Of a stretch of DNA of 64,000 bases, positions 42,044-51,264 are shown piece by piece (the stretch's first letter is position 1; each line of letters begins with the position of its first letter). Both the position numbers and the translations under genes were made by a program. The stretch comes from Lachnospiraceae bacterium (GTDB taxonomy: Bacteria > Bacillota > Clostridia > Lachnospirales > Lachnospiraceae), in contig JAAVZR010000043.1 in NCBI GenBank assembly GCA_022791755.1, positions 62,001 through 126,000 of the forward strand, read 5' to 3'. The notes under the pieces were generated by a model, which saw nothing but the letters and a program-made list of their open reading frames with translations, was not told the DNA's origin and did no database searches.

Positions 42044-43069
42044 TTATTCTGTCGCATTGCCCTGCGGGGCATCCACATCGCCACCTGCATCCGGAGCCCC
42101 GCCTGCATCCGGTGCATCGCCGCCTTCCACCGGAGTATTGCCCGCATCCGGCTGACCGCCTTCCGGAACCCCGCCGTCGGAAGGAGCCACAGGAGCCCTC
42201 ATGCTGGCATCGTCCTCCGGATCTACGCCGCCGCTCTCCAGCGGGGTAAAGCCGTCGCGGTCCTGCGCAGAAATTCCGTCGGTCACAATGGTGGTATCCG
42301 CGTTGGCGCCGCTTATAAATTCTTCATAGTACTCATTTAAAGAGCGCACATCCGCACCGTCATCCACCAGCAGGATCTCAACACGGCGGTTCTGGGCTCT
42401 TCCCTCGGCAGTATCATTCTTAGCCACCGGGCGGAACTGTCCATAGCTGATACCCACCAGCTTTGCCGGATCCATGATCTCCTGTTCCTGGATAAAGATA
42501 CATACGTTCGCCGCACGCATGGCCGAGAGCGTCCTGTCCTTATCCGCATGGTTTATCCGGTCCTGATTCGCCTGGGCCGTATGCGCCATAATGTTAACCT
42601 GGGAGATATGCTCCGCCATGGGAGCAATGGCACTGCAGAACACCGCCAGCGTATCTCTTCCCTGCTGCGTCAGATCAGAGCTCTCCCCGTTAAAGAAAGT
42701 CTTATCCTGAAAAGCTATGTAGGTATAGCCCTCGCCGCCTGAAACCGTCACACCCTCGACTCCCGCCTCATTCAGGGCCTCCGCCAGCTCCTCATACAAC
42801 ATATTGAGCAGCTCCACCTCATCGACGACCGGATCGTCCGGATCGAGGCGAATCTCTTCCTCGATTCCATATTCGCCCTGCTCCTGATTGATACCGATCT
42901 TCTCGTCAGATACGTTGGGGTTAATGCTTCTGACAAAAATCTTAAACTTCTCATTATCCAGCGTGGACATGGAATACAGCAGAACAAAGAAGCACAGCAG
43001 CAGCGTCACCATATCGCCATAGGTGTCCATCCAACTGCCGCAGTCTTCTCCACCGCCACGTTTCTTCAT
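42044..43069 (-). CDS. motB: Stator protein MotB with acidic tail
   Basis: 341 residues. N-terminal helix WMDTYGDMVTLLLCFFVLLY with the proton-relay Asp19, and an OmpA-like peptidoglycan-binding domain (NIMAHTAQANQDRINHADKD, RTLSAMRAANVCIF, AEGRAQNRRVEILL). Residues beyond about 255 are a Gly/Asp/Ala/Pro-rich tail with repeated DAGGxPDAGG units, longer than in standard MotB and outside the membrane. Its ATG overlaps the motA stop (ATGA). Confidence 0.96.
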   Translation of the reverse strand: MKKRGGGEDCGSWMDTYGDMVTLLLCFFVLLYSMSTLDNEKFKIFVRSINPNVSDEKIGINQEQGEYGIEEEIRLDPDDPVVDEVELLNMLYEELAEALNEAGVEGVTVSGGEGYTYIAFQDKTFFNGESSDLTQQGRDTLAVFCSAIAPMAEHISQVNIMAHTAQANQDRINHADKDRTLSAMRAANVCIFIQEQEIMDPAKLVGISYGQFRPVAKNDTAEGRAQNRRVEILLVDDGADVRSLNEYYEEFISGANADTTIVTDGISAQDRDGFTPLESGGVDPEDDASMRAPVAPSDGGVPEGGQPDAGNTPVEGGDAPDAGGAPDAGGDVDAPQGNATE

Positions 43070-43899
43070 CCGTTTCCTCCTCCTTCCGCAGGAGACGACT
43101 TCTCCGCCTTGGCTAAGAGCTTCTTACGCGCACCCTGCTTCAGGGAGGATAAGAGTCTCTCTCTGAGCGTCTTCGGATTATCACCCGCCATGATGGCCAG
43201 CACGCCGTCGATGATAACGGAACAGTACAGCTCTTCCTCATCCTGACGAAGCCTCAGCTTCTTGGCAATCGGCTGGAAGAAGAGATTCGCCAGGGCACTG
43301 CCATAGAAAGTCGTAATCAGAGCCACCGACATATCCTGGCCCAATGATGAAGCGCCGCCTCCGTCCTCAAAGTTCATACCTTTTAGCATATTCACCAGAC
43401 CAACCAGCGTTCCGATCATACCGAAAGCCGGCGCATAGCCCGAGCCCTTCTCATAGAAGCCGGCCGCCTGATCATGGCGGACAATCATGGTCTCCAGTTC
43501 TTTCTCCAGAGCCGCCCGGACCTTATCGGCGTCGCTGGCGTCCACGATCATCAGAACACTCTGTTTTAAGAATGGATCCTTGATCTCCTCCGCCTTTTCC
43601 TCCAGTGCCAGAAGACCGCTCTGTCTGGCGATCATCGCCAGGTCCACCAGCTGATCTACCAGCTTGGGGATATTATATTTTCCACCCCGGAACAAAATCA
43701 TTATATGTTTGGGGATTTGTGCCAACATCGAAAGAGGATAGCTGGCAATCAGAGCCGCCGCCGTTCCTCCCAGTACAATAACAATACTCGGGAAATCGTA
43801 AAAGTTATTCAGCTTCTCCATCGCGGAAAAACCGTCGGAAATACCGTTTACAATTAATATTACGCCCAGAATAAGTCCGAGCAGCCATGAAGGGTCCAT
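43066..43899 (-). CDS. motA: Stator protein MotA
   Basis: 277 residues, four membrane helices (LLGLILGVILIVNGISDGFS, FPSIVIVLGGTAAALIASYP, GSGYAPAFGMIGTLVGLVNM, SVALITTFYGSALANLFFQP) and the cytoplasmic loop that contacts FliG. It makes the proton channel with MotB. GAAGGAGGAG lies in the end of flbD, one base before. Confidence 0.96.
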   Translation of the reverse strand: MDPSWLLGLILGVILIVNGISDGFSAMEKLNNFYDFPSIVIVLGGTAAALIASYPLSMLAQIPKHIMILFRGGKYNIPKLVDQLVDLAMIARQSGLLALEEKAEEIKDPFLKQSVLMIVDASDADKVRAALEKELETMIVRHDQAAGFYEKGSGYAPAFGMIGTLVGLVNMLKGMNFEDGGGASSLGQDMSVALITTFYGSALANLFFQPIAKKLRLRQDEEELYCSVIIDGVLAIMAGDNPKTLRERLLSSLKQGARKKLLAKAEKSSPAEGGGNG

Positions 43900-44148
43900 T
43901 TATCTTACTCCTCCTTCGTACTGCAGATTACTAATGCCGGCCTCTGCCAGCAGGTCCCTGTCCTCCAGGGTAATGCAGCCATGCAAAAATGTCTCAATTT
44001 TTTTCTGGACCGATTCGATCGAATCCTTTACCAGATAATAACGACCATTGGTCAGTAAAACCTTCGTCTCGGGGATCAGCTCAATACACAGGATCTGAAA
44101 ATAATTCACGTAAAATATGCTGCCATCCAAACCGATCAGTTTAATCAT
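43900..44148 (-). CDS. flbD: FlbD-family flagellar protein
   Basis: 82 residues. MIKLIGLDGSIFYVNYFQIL then IELIPETKVLLTNGRYYLVK and DSIESVQKKIETF match the FlbD/SwrD family. In Bacillus SwrD raises motor torque through the stators, which fits its place before motA and motB. The last 15 residues overlap the motA ribosome binding site. Confidence 0.92.
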   Translation of the reverse strand: MIKLIGLDGSIFYVNYFQILCIELIPETKVLLTNGRYYLVKDSIESVQKKIETFLHGCITLEDRDLLAEAGISNLQYEGGVR

Positions 44149-44167
44149 TTCCGTATCCCCCTTTTCT

Positions 44168-44215
44168 CATGGGGATTCCCCATGCCCCAAACGGCATTCG
44201 CTGCAGGCATGGGGA
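44168..44215 (-). promoter_or_regulatory. Alternative hairpins between flgE and flbD
   Basis: Three arms can pair in two ways: CATGGGG (44168-44174) with CCCCATG (44178-44184), or TCCCCATGCC (44177-44186) with GGCATGGGGA (44206-44215). The shared middle arm makes the two hairpins exclusive. They lie in the 110-base gap between hook and stator genes. This could be a processing or attenuation element; no T-run is present. Confidence 0.45.
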
Positions 44216-44258
44216 AACCATGACTTTTTAATTAATCCGAAAACTTATGCACGATCTA

Positions 44259-45266
44259 TCAGCGCTTCATATTTACCAGCTCTTCCAGGATCTGGTCGCT
44301 GACCGTAATGATTCTGGAATTGGCCTGGAAACCTCTCTGGGTAGTGATCATCTCAGAGAATTCTCTGGCCATATCCACATTGGAAGCCTCCACATAGCCT
44401 GTGATCAGAGAAGCCGTACCGCTCTTGCCCGGAGGCGTCGCCTCGCAGATACCGGCATTATCGCCGCGGGATGCCGTATAGTAGCTGCCGCCGGCCTTGG
44501 TCAGACCTTCCTGGTTCTGGAAGGTGGCCACGGCCACCTGGCCGATCACCGCCTCTTTGATGACCTCCTGCGTGGTTGTATTACCGGCTGCATCCGTGAC
44601 TGTCTCCTGCACTTTTATGCCGACGATAATCTTTCCTTCGCTGTCGATTCTCACACTCTTGGCCAGGGCAACTTTATCCGGATTATCTGAAACAACTCCG
44701 TCTCCGTTAGCATCTATCATACATACGCGGATCGGCTTCAGATTATCCGTATCAAAGTTTGTCTGTGTAAGACAGTCTCCATTATTCCGGAAACCATAAA
44801 CGAAATTATTGCTGTTGCTGTCCACCAGATAACCGTCGCTGTCGATCTTAAACTGTCCCACACGGGTATACTGGAAATTACTTCCTTTAATGACCTCACT
44901 GGCATTCGCACCATTAATGGCAATTCCATTCTTATCCGCAATCGACATGGTCATAAAGAATCCCTGACCGTCGATGGTGGCCGTCAGCCCGCCCATCTGG
45001 GTCGGCGTGGAGGCGGTCATATCCACCCAGATCGAACCCATCATCGTACCATAGCCGTACTGAGCTGCGTTCACACCGCCGGAGCCGCCGGCGCTGCCCG
45101 AACCGCTGGTGGAGTTCGTGGAGGTCTGGTACATTGCCTCTTTAAACATGTAGCTCTGGGATTTGTAACCGGCCGTATTCACGTTTGCGATATTGTGACC
45201 GATTACATCCAGCTTATTCTGATGTGCGCGCAGTCCTGCGACTGCTGAATCCATTGCTCTTAACAT
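44259..45266 (-). CDS. flgE: Flagellar hook protein FlgE
   Basis: 335 residues. N-terminal AVAGLRAHQNKLDVIGHNIA then NVNTAGYKSQSYMFKE and C-terminal ASLITGYVEASNVDMAREFS, EMITTQRGFQANSRIITVSD identify the hook subunit. A Gly/Ser/Asn stretch (residues 48-65) follows the N-terminal helix. It follows the TIGR02530-type gene, the usual order in Firmicutes. Confidence 0.95.
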   Translation of the reverse strand: MLRAMDSAVAGLRAHQNKLDVIGHNIANVNTAGYKSQSYMFKEAMYQTSTNSTSGSGSAGGSGGVNAAQYGYGTMMGSIWVDMTASTPTQMGGLTATIDGQGFFMTMSIADKNGIAINGANASEVIKGSNFQYTRVGQFKIDSDGYLVDSNSNNFVYGFRNNGDCLTQTNFDTDNLKPIRVCMIDANGDGVVSDNPDKVALAKSVRIDSEGKIIVGIKVQETVTDAAGNTTTQEVIKEAVIGQVAVATFQNQEGLTKAGGSYYTASRGDNAGICEATPPGKSGTASLITGYVEASNVDMAREFSEMITTQRGFQANSRIITVSDQILEELVNMKR

Positions 45267-45346
45267 TCTTTTTCTGCTTCCTTTCCGCTGTCACCCACGG
45301 CCGCGCTTCCGGCGTCCGCGGACCGGCATCCTCACGGTCCTGCCTT

Positions 45347-45733
45347 TTACATAATGACAGCACTGTCAATGTTGGTAAAAATCCTGTCTTTCATGTCATC
45401 TGCCGACATGGTGGTAACAACCACATTGTTGGGAACATTCACAATAAACACGCCCTGGCGGCCGATCACAGCCACATCCTTCGCGCCCTTTTGTCTCGCT
45501 CCCTCCACCGCCTGTTCCAGATCGCCAAGCAGCTGATAATCCATCGGGATTCCCCGTTCTCCCATGCGCTTTGCCGCATGCTTGGAAAAATTCAGGCCCT
45601 GGTTTGCAAGCGTTTTCGCTTTTAGCATCTCACCGAACGCCGGTCCGCTCATCGCGCTCTGATCCGTATCCGTCCGGCCCCCGCTGCCTTTGCCAGGCCC
45701 GTACTGAAGCTTTTGTAATTCATTAATGCTCAT
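45347..45733 (-). CDS. Flagellar operon protein, TIGR02530 family
   Basis: 128 residues with the family's compact pattern: NQGLNFSKHAAKRMGERGIP, ARQKGAKDVAVIGRQGVFIV and NVPNNVVVTTMSADDMKDRI then FTNIDSAVIM. It is always found between flgD and flgE in Firmicutes; its role is not established, though it is thought to help hook assembly. Confidence 0.92.
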   Translation of the reverse strand: MSINELQKLQYGPGKGSGGRTDTDQSAMSGPAFGEMLKAKTLANQGLNFSKHAAKRMGERGIPMDYQLLGDLEQAVEGARQKGAKDVAVIGRQGVFIVNVPNNVVVTTMSADDMKDRIFTNIDSAVIM

Positions 45734-45750
45734 AGGGCTGGCTCCTTTTC

Positions 45751-46248
45751 TTATTCTAACTCCTCACCACTGGATCCCCCGTCGCCAATCGTGTCCGAGA
45801 CGTCTCCGATTCCCATCAGGTAGGACAGAGGGTAATCCTTTGGATCGTCCTTCAGACGGAATGTCGGCGAACTTCCCGACAGATTTACCGACTCCACGAT
45901 ACCCACCTTACTTCCTACGAGAGTCTCATAGCCGGATTCTCCCGCCTCTGTCACAGCCACCGTAACTTCCTTGCCAATCATCCCCGCCGCATAGGTGGTG
46001 GTATTCATGACATTGTTGGCGGCCATGCTCTCCGTCATGGTGGACAGCGCCTGTACCATAGCCATCTGAGTCATCTGATTCATCATGTCGCTGTTATCCA
46101 TGGGATTCGTCATATCCTGATTCTGAAGCTGTGTTGCCAGAAGCTGGATATAGCTGCTGATCGTCAGCGTATTCTTATCATTGCTCTGAGCCACATAGTG
46201 GGAACCTGCATAGGGATTATCGGTTCCGCTGATGCTTGTTACTGCCAT
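45751..46248 (-). CDS. flgD: Hook cap / scaffolding protein FlgD
   Basis: 165 residues from MAVTSISG (AAAGGAG 8 bases before). TISSYIQLLATQLQNQDMTN followed by PMDNSDMMNQMTQMAMVQAL is the FlgD signature; the C-terminal part is short, as in Firmicutes FlgD. It guides assembly of hook subunits. Confidence 0.95.
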   Translation of the reverse strand: MAVTSISGTDNPYAGSHYVAQSNDKNTLTISSYIQLLATQLQNQDMTNPMDNSDMMNQMTQMAMVQALSTMTESMAANNVMNTTTYAAGMIGKEVTVAVTEAGESGYETLVGSKVGIVESVNLSGSSPTFRLKDDPKDYPLSYLMGIGDVSDTIGDGGSSGEELE

Positions 46249-46314
46249 ACTGCTCACTCCTTTCCATATCTCATGTCTGTTTATCAGACCTGAGTTTCTT
46301 ATTTCCGGCTGCGC

Positions 46315-47544
46315 TCATACGAGCCCCAGCCGAAGCTGCTGTGCGAAGGCTTCCTGGTCGCCCTGATCCTTACGCTCCTGCTCCCGCTCTTTGCCCTCAC
46401 GCTGTCCTTCCTGTCCGCGCTCGTCATAGGGCTGGTCTGCTTCCGGCTGTTCGGTATAGACTACCGTCTCCTGACCGGTATGTTCCTCTAAAATCGAGGC
46501 CAGCTCTGTCGCCTTCTGGCTCAGAAGCTCCAGCGTCTTCGGGTTACTTGAAAGAATCGATACGGTAGCCCGGCCCGCCTCATAGAGGACCTGGATCGTC
46601 AGCTTGCCCAGGGAAGCCGGCTCCAGTTCGATAGTCAGCGTTCCGTCTGTCTTCGGAAGCCTGCTGGCAATGGCATGACCCACATCCTGAATCAATGTAG
46701 GTTCTGCTGTCTTCACCGGCGCGGAAGAGGTTCTTTCCAGTTCAGCCACTGAATCATTGCGGTACTGTGTGCCTGACGTGGTAAAAAGCGGCGTCTGTGT
46801 CCCCGCATCCTGTCCGGATTCCTCTCTGGTCCGGCTGTTCTCCTGCTTCTGCGTCGTAACAGCCGCCTTTGACAGGGAATCTGCCGGCATTGAAACCGTT
46901 TCCGAAAGATCCTGTGTTTTGGATACCGCGTCATGCGTCGCATTTACCGGTTCCGGGGTTTTCTCGGCTACGATCATATTTTTCGGTGTTTCCGCCGTCT
47001 GAGCCGACACCTCCGTCACATGAGACTCCGTCTCCACAGCCGGAAGCGCCTCGTCTGTCTTAAGCGATTCCTGGGCCGACATAACGCCCTCACCCGCCAC
47101 AGGCTGCTCCGAATCCACGGAAAGGACTGCTTCTGCTTCTGCCGGAGTGACCTCCAAAGGCAGTTCTGCCGCGCTCTCTGCTGTGGCTGTTTCCTGCGAT
47201 TGCTGTACCGCCATCTGTACCAGTGCGCCCTGAAGCTGTAAAAGCAGCTCCGCCGGAAGCTTTCCCTCACTCAGAAGAATATTTTCCTCTTCCTCTTCCG
47301 ATTCGGTCTTCCCGCCCTCGGCCGCATTTTCCTCTTTGGCAGAATTTACGCTGCCCTTAGCAGTGTCCGGGGCCGTCTTTCCTATAGCGCTGTCGGAAGA
47401 CTTCGCTCCTTTGACATTCGCGTCAGCCGGATTCTGTCCTTTTAATAGCTTGCTGAAATCAGAATCCACACTCACTGCCTGATACCGGCCGCTCCGAACG
47501 GTAATCGGAAGAGCGGAAGACGTTTCCATTTGGACTTTTTCCAT
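46315..47544 (-). CDS. fliK: Hook-length control protein FliK
   Basis: 409 residues, mostly disordered Ser/Thr/Glu/Ala-rich (residues 1-280), with the conserved C-terminal domain from about 290 (TDGTLTIELEPASLGKLTIQ, VLYEAGRATVSILSS). It measures the hook and switches FlhB specificity. The end is a charged Gln/Glu/Arg tract (GQEGQREGKEREQERKD). It sits between fliJ and flgD, the standard place. Confidence 0.93.
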   Translation of the reverse strand: MEKVQMETSSALPITVRSGRYQAVSVDSDFSKLLKGQNPADANVKGAKSSDSAIGKTAPDTAKGSVNSAKEENAAEGGKTESEEEEENILLSEGKLPAELLLQLQGALVQMAVQQSQETATAESAAELPLEVTPAEAEAVLSVDSEQPVAGEGVMSAQESLKTDEALPAVETESHVTEVSAQTAETPKNMIVAEKTPEPVNATHDAVSKTQDLSETVSMPADSLSKAAVTTQKQENSRTREESGQDAGTQTPLFTTSGTQYRNDSVAELERTSSAPVKTAEPTLIQDVGHAIASRLPKTDGTLTIELEPASLGKLTIQVLYEAGRATVSILSSNPKTLELLSQKATELASILEEHTGQETVVYTEQPEADQPYDERGQEGQREGKEREQERKDQGDQEAFAQQLRLGLV

Positions 47545-47599
47545 GCGTTACCTCCTTTCTCTGATATTTTATATATAATCAACGGCATGATATCCGCGA

Positions 47600-48058
47600 T
47601 TATCTCCCGTAACTGAGGCCCTCGGCAACCATATTATGGATCACAAATTCCTCCACAAATGCCTCCTCCTCTTTTTGCTCTGCCACCCGGTATTCCGAAA
47701 GCCGCTTATCCTTCAGCTTCTCAAACTTGGAAGTGTCTACCCGGGCATCCAGCACCTCTCCTTTTTTCTTTTCTTCTCTTTTCTTCAGAACGATAAGACG
47801 TTCCTCCTCCTGTTCGATCTGATCCTTCATCCGCCCGATACACATATCGTAGAGCAGATAGGTCTCGATCGAAGCTCCGGCGGATTTCGTCTCGTCAAAG
47901 CTTCCTTCATATTCCGCCAGCTCGCCGTTTAACTGCCGGATCTCCTCTTTCTTATCATTTACATCTTTCAGCATGACGGCGTGTTCTTTCTTCAGGCCAT
48001 CCAGAACCTGAGTCTTATAATCTAACACGGTCTCGAGACTATAACGAAAACGTTTCAC
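47600..48058 (-). CDS. fliJ: Flagellar export protein FliJ
   Basis: 152 residues, one long coiled coil (FRYSLETVLDYKTQVLDGLK, EQEEERLIVLKKREEKKKGE). GTG start with GGAGG 7 bases before. It is the central stalk that activates the FliI ATPase and contacts FlhA. It follows fliI. Confidence 0.92.
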   Translation of the reverse strand: MKRFRYSLETVLDYKTQVLDGLKKEHAVMLKDVNDKKEEIRQLNGELAEYEGSFDETKSAGASIETYLLYDMCIGRMKDQIEQEEERLIVLKKREEKKKGEVLDARVDTSKFEKLKDKRLSEYRVAEQKEEEAFVEEFVIHNMVAEGLSYGR

Positions 48059-48071
48059 AACTCATCCTCCG

Positions 48072-49373
48072 CTATCCGGCAATCTTTGCCATCATCTGTA
48101 CTGTCTCCTCATACGAGAAGCTTTCGTTAATATCCTGCGTCAGAAATCCATTCATACTGTTAATCTTGGCCACCGCCTCGTCAAGGGCCGGATTCGTCCC
48201 TTTCTTATAGGCGCCGATGGCGATCAGGTCCGCGTTCTTCTGGTAAAGAGCCAGAAGGTTGCGAAAACGTGAATCCACCCGCTTATGATCCCCGGAGACA
48301 ATCTCCACCATCAACCTGGATATGCTGGCTCCGATATCAATCGCCGGAAAATGGTTTTCATTGGCCAGCTGACGGCTCAGGACGATATGTCCGTCCAGGA
48401 TACCGCGAACCGTATCCGCTATGGGCTCATTGGTATCGTCGCCTTCCACCAGCACGGTATATACGCCGGTAATCGAGCCTTTGTCAAAATTCCCGCTGCG
48501 TTCCAGAAGCTTCGGAAACTCCGCATAGATGGAAGGGGTGTATCCTCTGGCTATGGGCGGTTCGCCGATGGCCAGACCGATCTCTCGCTGAGCCATCGCG
48601 AAACGTGTCAGCGAATCCATCATCAGAAGCACATCACAGCCCTGGTCTCTGAAATATTCAGCGATGGTGGTCGCCACCAGAGGGCATTTCATGCGCAGCA
48701 TGGCCGGCTGGTCAGAAGTCGCCACCACCAATATGGAACGGCGCATTCCCTCCTCGCCCAGGTCCTTCTGAACAAACTCCAGGACCTCGCGGCCACGCTC
48801 TCCCACCAGAGCGATTACGTTGATATCTGTCTTTACATTCTTGGCAATCATTCCCATCAGCGTACTTTTACCTACGCCGGAACCGGCAAAAATCCCGATT
48901 CTCTGACCTTTTCCGATGGTATTGAGACCGTCGATGGCCTTCACGCCAAACTCCAGCCTCTCCCGTATGGGCGGACGGGCTAAGGGGTTCGTCCCGGGAG
49001 CATCCACCGAGTAAAAACGGGTGGGCTGAAACTCCGGTCCGCCGTCCATAGGTTCTCCCAGCGCATTGATGATGCGCCCCCGCAGAAAATCTCCCACCGG
49101 AACCTTCAAACGGCGCCTGGTGTTGCGGACAAAACTGCCGGCGCTGATGCCGCTGGTGTTCTCATAAGCCATCAACTGGATCTTATTATCCTTAAAACCC
49201 ACCACTTCCGCACGAATCTGCCGGTTCTGCTCTTCGTTATAAATCATAACGATATCGCCGATACTGCTTCTTCCGCCGGAAGCCTCCACGGACATGCCCA
49301 CTACATTTTCAATTTTTCCGATGCGGCTGACCGTCTCCGAATTGGCAATCAGCTGCGGCAGTCTTTTGAACAT
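48072..49373 (-). CDS. fliI: Flagellar export ATPase FliI
   Basis: 433 residues. Walker A GSGVGKST at 164-171, VIALVGERGREVLEF, Walker B DVLLMMDSLTRFAMAQREIG, and EPPIARGYTPSIYAEFPKLL are those of the FliI/YscN ATPases. It forms a hexamer at the export gate with FliH and FliJ. Confidence 0.97.
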   Translation of the reverse strand: MFKRLPQLIANSETVSRIGKIENVVGMSVEASGGRSSIGDIVMIYNEEQNRQIRAEVVGFKDNKIQLMAYENTSGISAGSFVRNTRRRLKVPVGDFLRGRIINALGEPMDGGPEFQPTRFYSVDAPGTNPLARPPIRERLEFGVKAIDGLNTIGKGQRIGIFAGSGVGKSTLMGMIAKNVKTDINVIALVGERGREVLEFVQKDLGEEGMRRSILVVATSDQPAMLRMKCPLVATTIAEYFRDQGCDVLLMMDSLTRFAMAQREIGLAIGEPPIARGYTPSIYAEFPKLLERSGNFDKGSITGVYTVLVEGDDTNEPIADTVRGILDGHIVLSRQLANENHFPAIDIGASISRLMVEIVSGDHKRVDSRFRNLLALYQKNADLIAIGAYKKGTNPALDEAVAKINSMNGFLTQDINESFSYEETVQMMAKIAG

Positions 49374-49388
49374 GGCCGTCCTGCTCCT

Positions 49389-50210
49389 TTACAATCGTAT
49401 CGTTCCCGTAATATCGCGGATATTCTCCATCTGTGTCTCCACTCCGATATCCAGAATCTCTTCCGGCGTCTCGATGATGCAGCTTCCCCGCTTTTCTTTC
49501 TCCATAACGATGAATTTGATATTGTCTGAGACCTTGGAAAGCTCTGTCACCAGATCCGCATCTGTCTCCATCATCATATCGTAATCCATCTTTTCCATAT
49601 ATATCTTAAGCCAGACCGTCTTCTTCAGCTTCTCTGTCTCAAAGACGATCATCCGTTTAATGATATCCCCGCTGGCTTCCAGGCTGGTATGAATCACCTT
49701 CTCAGCCACGGCAAAGGAGCAGTCTTTCAGCTGATCCAGATAATTCTGGAGGCATCTGCTTTTGGCCTGCTCAATGCTTTCCAGGGCCTTTGAAAGTTCC
49801 TGCCGGACAGACTGTTTCTGTTGCTCAAGGGTCTCCTCCAGCTTCTTAACCGCTTCGGCCATCCCTCTCTGCCAGCCCTCCTCCTGTCCTCTGGCGAAGC
49901 CTTCCTGCCTGGCTTCTTCTTTTATCCGTTCCGACTCTTCTCTGGCCTCCCGCAAAAGTTCTTCCGCCTGGCGTCTGGCTTCCTGCAGCTCCAGGCTGGC
50001 CTCTGCCTCCTCATCCGGTATTTCTTCCGTTTCTTCCAGAGGCTCGCCGTCCGGAATCTCCCACCCTGCCTTTTCCTTAGGACGGGGAGATTCCAGATCC
50101 TGCCGGCTCAGCTCACGGATAACGGGCTGTGACACTTTCAGAACCGGAACAAAGTTTCTCACCTGTTCCGGATTCCATTCTTTGATGATATTTTTAGACG
50201 ATGATATCAT
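49389..50210 (-). CDS. fliH: Flagellar export regulator FliH
   Basis: 273 residues from MISSSKNIIKEWNPEQV. The middle is a long Glu/Arg/Ala coiled coil (RRQAEELLREAREESERIKE), and the C-terminal half is the V-ATPase-E-like domain (CSFAVAEKVIHTSLEASGDI). It restrains FliI and brings it to the C-ring. Its beginning overlaps the fliG end. Confidence 0.92.
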   Translation of the reverse strand: MISSSKNIIKEWNPEQVRNFVPVLKVSQPVIRELSRQDLESPRPKEKAGWEIPDGEPLEETEEIPDEEAEASLELQEARRQAEELLREAREESERIKEEARQEGFARGQEEGWQRGMAEAVKKLEETLEQQKQSVRQELSKALESIEQAKSRCLQNYLDQLKDCSFAVAEKVIHTSLEASGDIIKRMIVFETEKLKKTVWLKIYMEKMDYDMMMETDADLVTELSKVSDNIKFIVMEKEKRGSCIIETPEEILDIGVETQMENIRDITGTIRL

Positions 50211-51264
50211 CCTCGTCACTTCCCTTCTTTATAATAACCTCGCCTCTCTCCTCCAGATTTCGGATCAGATTAACAATACGCTGCTGCGCTTCTTCCACGT
50301 CCTTGAGCCTTACGTTGGTCGTAATCTCCAGATCGGCCCGCACGGTCTCTGCCATTCGCTTGGACATATTGTTGAAGAAAATCTGCTGCATCTCCTGTGA
50401 CGCCGTTTTCAGGGCATACACCACATCCTTGGAGTCACAGTCACGCACAAAGCGCTGTACCGAGCGGTCGTCCATATCCAGAATATTTTCGAATACGAAC
50501 ATCTTGTCCCGGATATCCTGGGCCAGATCGGGATTGACCTTTCCCAGCTCGTCGAATATTTTTCTTTCGTTGCTGCGGTCCACATGATTCATCACGTCGG
50601 CCACATAATCGATACCGCCCAGACTCATATTATCGTCGCTGGTTATGATGGCTGAGAACTTACGCTTCATCTCCTCCTCCACGATCGCTATCGCCTCCGG
50701 AGATACACGGTCCATATTGGCCATGCCCTCCAGAACCGGAATTCTCTTCTCATCCGGCAGCTGTTCCAGAATCCCGGCCGCCTGTTCCGGTTCCATATAG
50801 GACATAATCAGAGAAATCACCTGGGAGCGCTCATGCTGCAAAAGAGACAAAAGCGCCTTGGGATCCCCTTTCATAAAGAAGTTAAAGGGCCTCGACTGCA
50901 AAGTCTTTGATACTTTTTCCAAAAGCGATCTGGCCGTACTGTCGCCAAATGCTTTTTCCAGAACATTGCGGGCATAGTCCAGACCGCCGTCCGTCATCAT
51001 CTTGTGAGTCAGACAAAGCTTGTAGAACTCATCCAGAGCCGCCTCCACCTGAGCGTTACTGGTCTTGCCCAGCCTCGCCACCTCAAAGGTCAGATCCTCG
51101 ATATCCTGCTCGCTCAGATACTTATAAATCTGGGAAGCCCTGTCTGCGCCCAGTGATATGATAACAATAGCAGCTTTCTGCCGGGAGTTCAGGACGACCT
51201 CTCTGTTATCCGCCCCTTCATCCTTACTTGTGTTTTTGTTTGTCTGCGCTGTGGCCTCCGCCAT
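50194..51264 (-). CDS. fliG: Flagellar motor switch protein FliG
   Basis: 356 residues from MAEATAQTNKN (GAGGAAGGTGAG upstream). LNSRQKAAIVIISLGADRAS begins the N-terminal domain; the PGM-region and torque helix (RDKMFVFENILDMDDRSVQR, FVRDCDSKDVVYALKTASQE) with the charged residues that meet MotA are present. It overlaps fliF upstream by about 40 bases. Confidence 0.97.
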   Translation of the reverse strand: MAEATAQTNKNTSKDEGADNREVVLNSRQKAAIVIISLGADRASQIYKYLSEQDIEDLTFEVARLGKTSNAQVEAALDEFYKLCLTHKMMTDGGLDYARNVLEKAFGDSTARSLLEKVSKTLQSRPFNFFMKGDPKALLSLLQHERSQVISLIMSYMEPEQAAGILEQLPDEKRIPVLEGMANMDRVSPEAIAIVEEEMKRKFSAIITSDDNMSLGGIDYVADVMNHVDRSNERKIFDELGKVNPDLAQDIRDKMFVFENILDMDDRSVQRFVRDCDSKDVVYALKTASQEMQQIFFNNMSKRMAETVRADLEITTNVRLKDVEEAQQRIVNLIRNLEERGEVIIKKGSDEDDIIV

